From IMG/VR virus record IMGVR_UViG_3300027699_000150, positions 1 through 27,694 of that record: a DNA stretch of 27,694 nt; one strand, given 5' to 3'. Origin of the DNA: a virus. This document shows positions 1 to 6,642 of this stretch, piece by piece. The notes below the pieces were generated by a model. That model searched no databases. It was given only the letters and a program-made list of their open reading frames with translations, and was not told the DNA's origin. Both the position numbers and the translations under genes were made by a program. Positions within the stretch are counted from its first letter, which is position 1, and every line of letters starts with the position of its first letter.

Positions 1-1
1 A

Positions 2-454
2 TATCATCATCCAACGGCATACGGCGGCACTACAAACTGTGGTGCTACTTTTGCTTGTTCTGCAAGTTGGACATGTGATACTTCTTCCTCAAGAAATTAT
101 TTACAAAGCTCTAACGCAATACCGTTTGGTACATATAGTGCATGTAAAGCTAATGCTATTCATACTGAAGACTCTGGAGGAGCGTTCTCGGCTGAACAAT
201 CAGGACACGGTCCTTGGAACCAAGTACAAGTTAAAGGAAGTATTCATAGAGCACCTCATATGGGGCATCCATTCTCACCAGGATGTTGGAATTCAAGTAG
301 AATGTGTGGATGCTATGAATCTACAGGATGTATACCTAGAGTTCCACCTGGACAAGGTGCTACTCATGCATTAGGTTGTCCTGGTGTGCGAGCAGTTGGA
401 ATGCGTGGCGGCCTAGGATATGTAAGAATAACATTTAAAGCAACCACACCATAA
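2..454 (+). CDS. Cys-rich, Gly-rich virion/adhesin-like protein, 5' truncated by window edge
   Basis: An open frame runs from the first full codon at base 2 to a TAA at 452-454 (150 codons), so the start lies outside the window. The C-terminal half aligns by eye with the C-terminus of the next gene: both have a Trp/Cys segment (CW, then CxC, then STGCIP or WSGCIP) and end in a Gly-rich strand of the type GGLGYVRI. I count 9 Cys in 150 residues. The closing pattern resembles the Gly-rich beta domains found at the ends of phage fibre and adhesin proteins. Seen: paralogy, Cys content, Gly-rich end. Inferred: a surface-exposed tail or adhesin component, given the neighbouring virion genes. No enzyme motif is visible. 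The ATG at 260 is internal to this frame and is not the real start. Confidence 0.75.
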   Translation, partial: YHHPTAYGGTTNCGATFACSASWTCDTSSSRNYLQSSNAIPFGTYSACKANAIHTEDSGGAFSAEQSGHGPWNQVQVKGSIHRAPHMGHPFSPGCWNSSRMCGCYESTGCIPRVPPGQGATHALGCPGVRAVGMRGGLGYVRITFKATTP

Positions 455-472
455 GAATTTAGGAAAAAGAAA

Positions 473-1579
473 ATGGCAAAATTATCAACTTTATTAGGCG
501 CAAAAGAAGCTATAGCAGGGGATGTCACTGAAACCAATTTAGAAAGTGGTAGAATATGGGGCTACGATCCAGCTAACTTTGGCGAATTTGCTACAGGTGG
601 ACGCTGGTTTGGTTGCCAACTTACTGATAATGATCAGAAAGTAGCAACTGTTGAAGTTGAAGCTTGGGGTCCTGGAGGACGCGGCAGTGCATGTCTATGC
701 TGTTGTGGTGGTGGCGTAGGCGGAAACCCAGGTGCTTATATAAAATTTACTGCTAAAACAACACGTTTTGGTTGGATGTGCTTTACTGGTATGAGATCCT
801 GTAACAGCGGTGGCAACTGTATGTGTGGTGGCTGCGGAACTTCAACTTGTATTCAGATTTGTCCTCGTTGTACAAGCGGAACATGTTCTGATTTTGGATG
901 TGCTTGTGTATGTGTACAACCTGGCGAAAGTGGTTCGTCTTTTTGTCATAATGGCGGCTCAATGATGTGTTGCTTAGGTCAAATAGGTTTTTGTATTACG
1001 CCAGGCTTTTCGCCCTGGGCTGGAGCCGGTAGTGTTAGCACAGGTTGCGGATATGTTTGTAATATGGGTAATGGTTCTGGGCCTACTTTAAATTTTGCAG
1101 CCTCCGATCACGGATTGCCTCATGCATATTACTCAGACGCTTCAGGTAAAGGTGCTGTTTCAGGAGTTACTTGCTGTGATCCAGGACTTGATAGAGTAGC
1201 ATGTATCTTTTATGGACATTGCAACTCTTGTTGCTGGCAATGCTTTACACAATTTCTTAAATCTAACGTAAACAGATATTCCACCGATGGAGCAGAATTA
1301 CGGCTGGGTCATCGATTTGGTAATTCTGTTTCTTATTATGGAGATGCAATGCATACTGCAATGATGGTTCAACAAGGACTTACTAGATCCCCAGGACACT
1401 TTCCATGGACTGCTTGTTGGGGACCAATGGGCTTGTGTCAGTGTTATGAATGGTCAGGGTGTATTCCTTGGATGGCTCCAACCTTACCAGCGCCTGCTTC
1501 GTTTGCCTGCTCTGGTGTTAGAACACATGGATACACAGGTGGATTTGGGGTAGTAAGAATTAAATATTATGGAGGTTAA
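473..1579 (+). CDS. Cys-rich (35 Cys), Gly-rich virion/adhesin-like protein
   Basis: The protein has 368 residues. After a 60-residue N-terminal part comes a Gly-rich beta-type region starting with VEVEAWGPGG, the signature of Gly-rich phage fibre domains in which turns are normally glycine. Here many turn positions are Cys instead: I count 35 Cys (about 9.5%), in clusters such as CLCCC, CMCGGC, CACVC and CNSCCWQC. The C-terminus GGFGVVRIKY closes the fold and matches the upstream truncated paralogue. The start ATG at 473 follows TAGGAAA at about 460-466. There is no signal peptide or membrane segment. Likely role (inference): distal tail or adhesin protein whose Cys either form disulfides after release into oxic seawater or bind metal. 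Cys clusters could instead suggest a metallothionein-like protein, but the Gly-rich fibre architecture argues against that. Confidence 0.75.
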   Translation: MAKLSTLLGAKEAIAGDVTETNLESGRIWGYDPANFGEFATGGRWFGCQLTDNDQKVATVEVEAWGPGGRGSACLCCCGGGVGGNPGAYIKFTAKTTRFGWMCFTGMRSCNSGGNCMCGGCGTSTCIQICPRCTSGTCSDFGCACVCVQPGESGSSFCHNGGSMMCCLGQIGFCITPGFSPWAGAGSVSTGCGYVCNMGNGSGPTLNFAASDHGLPHAYYSDASGKGAVSGVTCCDPGLDRVACIFYGHCNSCCWQCFTQFLKSNVNRYSTDGAELRLGHRFGNSVSYYGDAMHTAMMVQQGLTRSPGHFPWTACWGPMGLCQCYEWSGCIPWMAPTLPAPASFACSGVRTHGYTGGFGVVRIKYYGG

Positions 1580-1611
1580 TCCATAATTAATATATAATAT
1601 GATTTAAAAAG

Positions 1612-1619
1612 ACTAAATA
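1612..1619 (+). promoter_or_regulatory. Candidate T4-type late promoter octamer
   Basis: ACTAAATA matches the NNTAAATA form seen upstream of other genes here (T4 consensus TATAAATA). By T4 geometry the start would be near 1625, giving a leader of about 12 nt that holds GGAAG before the ATG at 1637. Confidence 0.5.
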
Positions 1620-1636
1620 ACTAAGGAAGAAAGAAA

Positions 1637-2326
1637 ATGCCAGCAAAGAAAAAATTTACATTTAACCTGCCAGATGAACCTTGGATTCAGACACGCAATA
1701 AAAATTTAACAGTAGACTTGATTTATAAGGGAGCGCGATATCATGTTTTTAGTGTAGATAATGCTACTAAAAAAGTATGGGCAGTAGAATGGTCAGGCGA
1801 TGACAAAGCACAAGGCGGAGATCCTGCAGACTTTGTTCATGAAGGTCATAGTTTTTATCTATTAGCTTCAAATGAAGACCCTGCGGCTGCTGCTTATTTG
1901 ACCGGGGATGATTGGGTTGTTACACCAATTCCAGATTATGTAGCTGAGATTCCAAATCATCCAGATGACGATGACGGAAATCCAGTTGAAAACGACGATT
2001 ATGAATATACGTATCCAACAACCGGAGTAGTTCAACATTGTTATAAACATGCAGAGGGTTTTGTTTATGATGCAGATACAAATACATTTACATATCCCGA
2101 CTATGCTGATCATAGTGAAGTAGTTTCAAAAGAAGAACTTTTTAAAGGTTTTAATGAAATTTGCATGAATATTGAAGCAGCATTAGCTGATCCGGATAAA
2201 GATTTAGATCCAGAAGATAAAGTAGAACTAGAAGCTCATTGCAAATGGCTCAAAGCTGCACCTACAGTATTTGCAGATGTTGATACTTGGAAAATACCTT
2301 ATCCACAAATTCCATCTTTTGAATAA
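1637..2326 (+). CDS. Acidic protein of unknown function in the fibre gene cluster
   Basis: A 229-residue protein with a basic N-terminus (MPAKKK) and an otherwise acidic body, including a DDDD run near residue 113 and a central Asp/Tyr-rich region. I recognise no catalytic motif, signal peptide or membrane segment. The last 60 residues look helical and charged (PDKDLDPEDKVELEAHCKW). The start is supported by AAGGAAG at 1623-1629 and by the late-promoter octamer at 1612-1619. It sits directly after the Cys-rich virion proteins. Small acidic proteins next to fibre genes are sometimes fibre-assembly chaperones, but that is only a positional guess. It could equally be a minor structural protein. 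Confidence 0.7.
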   Translation: MPAKKKFTFNLPDEPWIQTRNKNLTVDLIYKGARYHVFSVDNATKKVWAVEWSGDDKAQGGDPADFVHEGHSFYLLASNEDPAAAAYLTGDDWVVTPIPDYVAEIPNHPDDDDGNPVENDDYEYTYPTTGVVQHCYKHAEGFVYDADTNTFTYPDYADHSEVVSKEELFKGFNEICMNIEAALADPDKDLDPEDKVELEAHCKWLKAAPTVFADVDTWKIPYPQIPSFE

Positions 2327-2347
2327 ATAATTTCAAAAACATATAAC

Positions 2348-2421
2348 GCCCTTAATCTTATCTATAAGTAGTTATAACTACTTACACTAAGGGGAAATAG
2401 ATGAGATCAAGGGCTTTTTTT
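2348..2421 (+). terminator. Intrinsic-terminator-like hairpin overlapping the start of the GT9 gene
   Basis: The left arm 2348-2362 pairs with the right arm 2400-2414: 13 Watson-Crick pairs, one G-U and one A-C mismatch. Seven T follow at 2415-2421. The loop contains a perfect 20-base palindrome (2365-2384), an AAGGGGA Shine-Dalgarno (2389-2395) and an octamer resembling a late promoter (2363-2370). The right arm includes the ATG at 2401. It may end transcripts from the 473-2326 unit and also block translation of the next gene on read-through RNA. Confidence 0.6.
2363..2370 (+). promoter_or_regulatory. Possible late promoter octamer inside terminator loop
   Basis: TATAAGTA differs from the T4 consensus TATAAATA at one position. 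A start six bases downstream (about 2376) would give an RNA lacking the left arm of the 2348-2414 hairpin but keeping AAGGGGA before the ATG at 2401. The off-consensus G lowers confidence. Confidence 0.35.
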
Positions 2422-3348
2422 GTGAATGGAGGTTATGGTAGAACTGTCTGTTCTATTCCCGCATTCGAAGCATATGAAAAGGAATCAGATGATTCTGACT
2501 TTATTATAGTTTGTGAAGGAGGTACTGATGCATTCAAGGGACATCCTTTGTTGGATGATCGAACATATGACAATTGGCATAAAAATTTATTTAAAGAAAA
2601 ACTTGTAAATAGAGATATTATTACTACCGAACCTTATCGAATATGGGAATATTATAATCAAAAATGTAATTTAACACAAGGTTTTGATATACAAATTAAT
2701 AATAAAGGAATTAGAAACCTTCCTAAACCTAAAATGTATCTTTCAAAAGAAGAATTGTTAGTTGGTAGACAATTAATTAATCAAGTAAAAGAAAAAGTAA
2801 AAAAAGAAAAAATTATTATTATCCAGCCCTTCGGAAGGGGAATTCAGCATATAGATAATTCTTTTGTAGATAATACCGGCCGTAGTATTGAATTTAAAGA
2901 TTTCAAAACATTAATTAAAAAATTACAAGAACACGATTTTGGAGTAATAGTTATGGCTGAAATGGGTTTTGATTTTTCTAAAGATAATTTCAAAGATGAA
3001 GTTGCTATGCCAGAAAGTGTTTCATTACGACACTGGACTGCTGCTATTAAATTTGCTAATCATTTTATAGGTTGTGACAGCGTAGGACAACATTTATCAT
3101 ATATAGTTGAGACACCTACAACCGTTATTGTTGGACCTACTTTCCCTATAAATATATCTTATCCAGATTGCGATTTCTTTAATATTGTTGATTTAGGAAT
3201 GAAAGGTAGAGTATACGATCCTATTAGAATTATGCCAGATGAAGCTACTGCTAGACATAATGAAAATTTAATGACAATGACTTCTGATATTCAAGATTAT
3301 GTTGTTGATAGAGTATTAGGAAAACCGGAAGACGACGATGCCGAATAA
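2401..3348 (+). CDS. GT9 (heptosyltransferase-like) glycosyltransferase
   Basis: A 315-residue protein with features of the GT-B family GT9 (ADP-heptose:LPS heptosyltransferases). The N-terminus opens with a hydrophobic strand and Gly-rich turn (AFFVNGGYG) followed by a Pro-containing helix (SIPAF), like the first Rossmann unit of GT9. The C-terminal half holds FIGCDSVGQHLSY at about residues 222-234, then PTTVIVGPTFP. This matches the GT9 nucleotide-sugar site pattern DSGxxHxAxAxxxPxxxxxGxT. Canonical DSG is DSV here. Likely role: transfer of heptose or a related sugar from a nucleotide donor in the cytoplasm; the acceptor is unknown. The ATG at 2401 has AAGGGGA five bases upstream but sits inside a terminator-like stem. 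It overlaps the downstream carbamoyltransferase by 11 bases, so coupled translation is likely. The HldD- and GmhB-like genes on the opposite strand could supply its donor. Confidence 0.6.
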   Translation: MRSRAFFVNGGYGRTVCSIPAFEAYEKESDDSDFIIVCEGGTDAFKGHPLLDDRTYDNWHKNLFKEKLVNRDIITTEPYRIWEYYNQKCNLTQGFDIQINNKGIRNLPKPKMYLSKEELLVGRQLINQVKEKVKKEKIIIIQPFGRGIQHIDNSFVDNTGRSIEFKDFKTLIKKLQEHDFGVIVMAEMGFDFSKDNFKDEVAMPESVSLRHWTAAIKFANHFIGCDSVGQHLSYIVETPTTVIVGPTFPINISYPDCDFFNIVDLGMKGRVYDPIRIMPDEATARHNENLMTMTSDIQDYVVDRVLGKPEDDDAE

Positions 3349-5269
3349 GCCTGTATGGATTGCTGGAATTGCTAGAGGTCACAATGCAGGAATCTGTCTA
3401 CTTAAAGATGGTGAAATTGTTTTTTCTATCGAAGAAGAACGATTTACACGGACTAAGTATGATGGAGGTCCACTTGCTTCTATAGTTAAAGTTTTAGAGT
3501 ATACTGATAAACTAGATTATCTTGTTGTAGCACATACTACTAGTCTTAGTCAAGCCAATGGAGCAATAGAATTTACAGGCGAGAATGTATATACAGGCTT
3601 AGCTAGCAAACTAGGATTAATAGATCGAAAAAAGGATTTACAGAATCATCCGCAAGTTGTAGATTTAAGTCATGTACATCATAAATTGCATGCTGCTTGT
3701 GCTTTTTATCGATCAGGATTTGAATCTGCTATTGGAATAGTAGTTGATGGTGCAGGAACATTTATACCATTATCCATTGGAGGCGACGACACAATGGCTT
3801 TTGAAACTGAAACAATATTTGAATGTTCTTATCCTGGAAATTTTAAAACTTTATTAAGACACTTAGGAACTAGGGGTCCTCATCAAGGAGGAATAGTTTT
3901 AACACCTGACGGCGAAACTGATCATAAATTTCCAACAATAGTATCTGATCGAGCTGGAATTACAAAAGTCTATGAAGCTGTAACGCAATATTGTGGGTTT
4001 CAAGCCATTGAAGCAGGAAAAACTATGGGTTTATTTCCTTATGGAGTACCTAACGATAATATTCCTACGTTGTTTGATAAGGATGTAATAACACCGTTTC
4101 CTTTATCAAATAGAAATTTAATAATTCCTACATATCCAAATGCAGCTTGGATAAATGACGAGATGTATTCAGAATTAAACGAAAAACAACCAGTTTATAG
4201 TCGTGTCCCTCAAGAACAACATCAATTATACGGTACTGCATCAGCAATAACAAGTGGTGGGTCTGAAGATTTAACAGACGCAACAATCAAAAGTAGCACA
4301 CAACACAATGACGGTGGACAACAGCTGGGTGAAATTGATGTAACTTTATTACAAAATCGAAGAGATTTAGCATATGCATGTCAAATACAAACTCAAGAAC
4401 AGGTAGCTAACATTATTAGATATGCATTTGAAACAACTAAACAAAAAAATATTGTAATTAGTGGAGGTTATGGTTTAAATTGTGTTGCTAATTATTATTA
4501 TTTGGATGCATTAAAGGATTTAGATTTAAACATTTATGTAGAACCTGTTTCAAATGATGCTGGAACTGCAATGGGAGCAGCTTTTCTTTTTCATAAAACT
4601 TTAACAAACGATCATGTACCAATGCCTCGGCAAAATATTTTATTCTTAGGACCTAAGTATAAATTTAATACACAACAACTTAAATCTATAGCTAAAGAAT
4701 ATAATGCAGATACCGAAACATGTACTAATGAAAAAATTATAGAATTAATTACTTCAAAAAATATTGTTGCAATTTTTCAAGGCCGAAGTGAAAATGGTCC
4801 ACGAGCATTGGGGAATCGAAGTCTTATATTTGATCCTACATTTAAGGATGGAAAAGAACATGTTAATCAAGTAAAACATAGAGAATATTTCCGCCCCTTT
4901 GCTGGATCAATTTTAGAAGACGATGTACATGAATGGTTTGATTTACGAGGTATGGAATCATCACCTACTATGATGTATGCTGTAAATTGTAAAGAAGGCG
5001 TTGCTGAAAAAATTCCTTCAATTATTCATGTTGATGGAACTTGTCGCATTCAAACAGTTAATAGAGAACAAAATAGTTTATACTACGATATAATAAAATG
5101 CTTTAAAGATAAAACAGGCATTCCTATTATTTTTAATACTAGCTTTAATTTAGGAGGAGAACCTTTAGTAGAAACATTACAAGATGCACTCCGAACACTT
5201 CGTGATAGTGATCTTGAATATTTATACTTACCTGAATACGAATTTCTATTTACGGTAAAGAACGAATAA
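3338..5269 (+). CDS. O-carbamoyltransferase, NodU/CmcH/TobZ family
   Basis: A 643-residue protein of normal length for the family. The N-terminal Kae1-like domain shows GHNAGICLLKDGEIVFSIEEER (split: GHNAG at 14-18, EEER at 32-35), the His cluster SHVHHKLHAA (111-120) used for metal and carbamoyl-adenylate chemistry, and VVDGAG (135-140). The C-terminal YrdC-like domain shows SENGPRALGNRS (about 485-496), YFRPFAGS and NTSFNLGGEP (600-609). The family uses carbamoyl phosphate and ATP to carbamoylate a hydroxyl on a sugar or similar acceptor. A Ser/Thr/Gln-rich stretch around residues 285-335 looks like an insertion. The ATG lies inside the GT9 gene with GGAAG upstream, so the pair is probably translated together. 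Inference: the two enzymes act in sequence on one glycan. Carbamoylation of a modified nucleotide is an alternative, but the late-region position favours a virion or glycan target. Confidence 0.92.
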   Translation: MPNKPVWIAGIARGHNAGICLLKDGEIVFSIEEERFTRTKYDGGPLASIVKVLEYTDKLDYLVVAHTTSLSQANGAIEFTGENVYTGLASKLGLIDRKKDLQNHPQVVDLSHVHHKLHAACAFYRSGFESAIGIVVDGAGTFIPLSIGGDDTMAFETETIFECSYPGNFKTLLRHLGTRGPHQGGIVLTPDGETDHKFPTIVSDRAGITKVYEAVTQYCGFQAIEAGKTMGLFPYGVPNDNIPTLFDKDVITPFPLSNRNLIIPTYPNAAWINDEMYSELNEKQPVYSRVPQEQHQLYGTASAITSGGSEDLTDATIKSSTQHNDGGQQLGEIDVTLLQNRRDLAYACQIQTQEQVANIIRYAFETTKQKNIVISGGYGLNCVANYYYLDALKDLDLNIYVEPVSNDAGTAMGAAFLFHKTLTNDHVPMPRQNILFLGPKYKFNTQQLKSIAKEYNADTETCTNEKIIELITSKNIVAIFQGRSENGPRALGNRSLIFDPTFKDGKEHVNQVKHREYFRPFAGSILEDDVHEWFDLRGMESSPTMMYAVNCKEGVAEKIPSIIHVDGTCRIQTVNREQNSLYYDIIKCFKDKTGIPIIFNTSFNLGGEPLVETLQDALRTLRDSDLEYLYLPEYEFLFTVKNE

Positions 5270-5272
5270 ATA
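5265..5272 (+). promoter_or_regulatory. Candidate late promoter giving a near-leaderless mRNA
   Basis: AATAAATA overlaps the stop codon of the carbamoyltransferase (5267-5269). T4 spacing predicts a start near 5278, two bases before the ATG at 5280. No Shine-Dalgarno precedes that ATG. Confidence 0.4.
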
Positions 5273-5279
5273 TGTTATA

Positions 5280-5681
5280 ATGTTTAATTTGACTAAATTT
5301 TTTAACAAAGGTCTTAAAGATAGTGTTTTATTCTTATCAAATGGTGCAATATCTCACAATGGCCCATGGAAACAAATCTATGCAAATACCCTTGTAGATA
5401 GGTTTTATGTTGGAGACTTTTCTGCTGCAGAATATACTATTTCAGTAGACTTTGATAACGATAACAAAGAATTAATTAAATTATTAGTAACTGCTAGTAT
5501 AAGTGAAGCTAGTATTATTATATACGCTCGAAACAATCTAGGTACAGATCTTGTAGAATTAAGTGCTTCTGTCAACGAAAGCTATGTTGATATTATAGCA
5601 AATCCTACAGCCGGTAAAGACGGTTCTAAAATTATATACACTGTACAGTATTTCCAAAATCAAAATCCACTAATACTCTAA
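5280..5681 (+). CDS. Small unknown protein of the tail-fibre cluster
   Basis: A 133-residue, beta-rich protein with no signal peptide, membrane segment or catalytic motif that I recognise. The first 30 residues (FNLTKFFNKGLKDSVLFLSNG) are amphipathic. The rest alternates hydrophobic and polar residues in the way of a compact beta domain (YTISVDFDND, ASIIIYARNN, SKIIYTVQYF). It starts 10 bases after the carbamoyltransferase and has no Shine-Dalgarno, but a late octamer lies immediately upstream. It is followed by the fibre-like protein at 5735, so a small structural or fibre-attachment role is the best guess. Function is otherwise unknown. Confidence 0.7.
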   Translation: MFNLTKFFNKGLKDSVLFLSNGAISHNGPWKQIYANTLVDRFYVGDFSAAEYTISVDFDNDNKELIKLLVTASISEASIIIYARNNLGTDLVELSASVNESYVDIIANPTAGKDGSKIIYTVQYFQNQNPLIL

Positions 5682-5727
5682 TCCTCTAACATCTATAATA
5701 TGATAAATATGTTTATTAAGAGGATTA
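5679..5727 (+). promoter_or_regulatory. Inverted repeat enclosing a late promoter and covering the next RBS
   Basis: TAATCCTCT (5679-5687) is exactly complementary to AGAGGATTA (5719-5727). The left arm begins at the stop codon of the preceding gene. The right arm contains the AGAGG ribosome binding site of the 5735 gene. The 31-base loop contains GATAAATA (5702-5709). Read-through RNA could pair the two arms and hide the site; RNA starting near 5715 would not contain the left arm. Confidence 0.5.
5702..5709 (+). promoter_or_regulatory. Candidate T4-type late promoter octamer
   Basis: GATAAATA is the same octamer as at 21222 and 27090. T4 spacing gives a start near 5715 and a leader of about 20 nt containing AGAGG before the ATG at 5735. 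Confidence 0.6.
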
Positions 5728-5734
5728 TGATATT

Positions 5735-6637
5735 ATGGCTACAGTTACAAATACTGCGTTAAAATCAAAATATGGGTTTTCAAGTAATGGGTTTTCTGTA
5801 GATGTAAATGGTAATATAACAGCTAGAACATTAGTACAAACAGGTGCTGATATTGATCCTGGGCAACCCGCAGATTTTACAGTAGCCGAAAACGGAGGAG
5901 GCACAGCTTGGACTTTAGCTCCTTCTGTAGGAGAAAATCCTACAATAGCATTGTCTAGAGGTACATCTTATATAATAGATCTATCATTAACTACGACAGC
6001 ATTTTATATATATGATTCTACTCCAGCTCAATATTCTACTGGTTTAACACATTCTACTGGAGTTTCAGGAACAGATGCACAAGGATTAAGTACAGGAAGA
6101 ATGGTTTTTTCTATAGCAACAACTGCTCCTGATACATTAACTTATAGAAATTTATCAGGAACTATTTCAGGTTTAATTAATGTAATAGACCCTGCAGGAC
6201 GATTTGATACTTTAACAGTAAATGGTTCAACAATTTCTACAGATACTATTACAGGAGCATTAACAGTTGCTGGTGGTGTAGGATTTGGAAGCAATTTAAA
6301 TTTAGGTACTAATTTAAATTTAGGAGGTGATGTTACTGCAACAGGAAACATTATTTCTCCAAAAATATATCATGATTCTATTTTAACTGTTGAAGGAGAA
6401 ACTTCAATAGCTATTAAAATAGCAGACACATCTGTAGGTACAGTACTTTCAACTGGATTGAGTATTCCTATAAATAATAGTAATATAAACAGTACTGTTA
6501 TAGGAGACGTAACACCTTCTACCGCAAGTTTTACTTCTACTACAATTTCAGACGCTCCGACTACATTAACGTCAGGAACGAATAAGAAATATGTAGATGA
6601 AACTGCTACAGCATTATCAATAGCATTTGGATTTTAA
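5735..6637 (+). CDS. Tail-fibre-like structural protein with degenerate cupredoxin-like domain
   Basis: A 300-residue Thr/Ser/Gly-rich protein. Residues about 68-151 follow the cupredoxin-like module common in marine T4-like virion proteins: NPTIALSRGTSYIIDL, an FYI strand, TGVSGTDAQG, then APDTLTYRNL and a closing strand. In that module the loop before the last strand normally carries Cys, His and Met copper ligands. Here residues 137-146 (YRNLSGTISG) have none, so it is probably purely structural. Residues 155-215 contain fibre-type repeats (TVNGSTI, GALTVAGGVG, two copies of LNLG, GDVTATGNI). The C-terminus GTNKKYVDETATAL resembles the trimer or attachment ends of phage fibres. The start has AGAGG at 5719-5723 and a late octamer. 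It lies five bases before the giant protein gene, suggesting that both belong to one fibre or baseplate-periphery structure. Confidence 0.75.
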   Translation: MATVTNTALKSKYGFSSNGFSVDVNGNITARTLVQTGADIDPGQPADFTVAENGGGTAWTLAPSVGENPTIALSRGTSYIIDLSLTTTAFYIYDSTPAQYSTGLTHSTGVSGTDAQGLSTGRMVFSIATTAPDTLTYRNLSGTISGLINVIDPAGRFDTLTVNGSTISTDTITGALTVAGGVGFGSNLNLGTNLNLGGDVTATGNIISPKIYHDSILTVEGETSIAIKIADTSVGTVLSTGLSIPINNSNINSTVIGDVTPSTASFTSTTISDAPTTLTSGTNKKYVDETATALSIAFGF

Positions 6638-6642
6638 ATAAT

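Noticed and set aside
39-374. Open frame of 111 codons near the left edge
   Set aside because: It overlaps the Cys-rich truncated gene in another frame, lacks a ribosome binding site and has no recognisable pattern; the frame from base 2 matches the downstream paralogue.
473-1579. Metallothionein-like or zinc-finger regulatory protein, because of the Cys content
   Set aside because: Cys are spread through a long Gly-rich beta pattern with a fibre-type C-terminus and a virion-gene context; no regular zinc-finger spacing is seen.
6633-6640. TTTAAATA just before the giant gene
   Set aside because: Only two bases from the ATG, so a late start would fall inside the gene; it overlaps the preceding stop and is expected by chance in AT-rich DNA.
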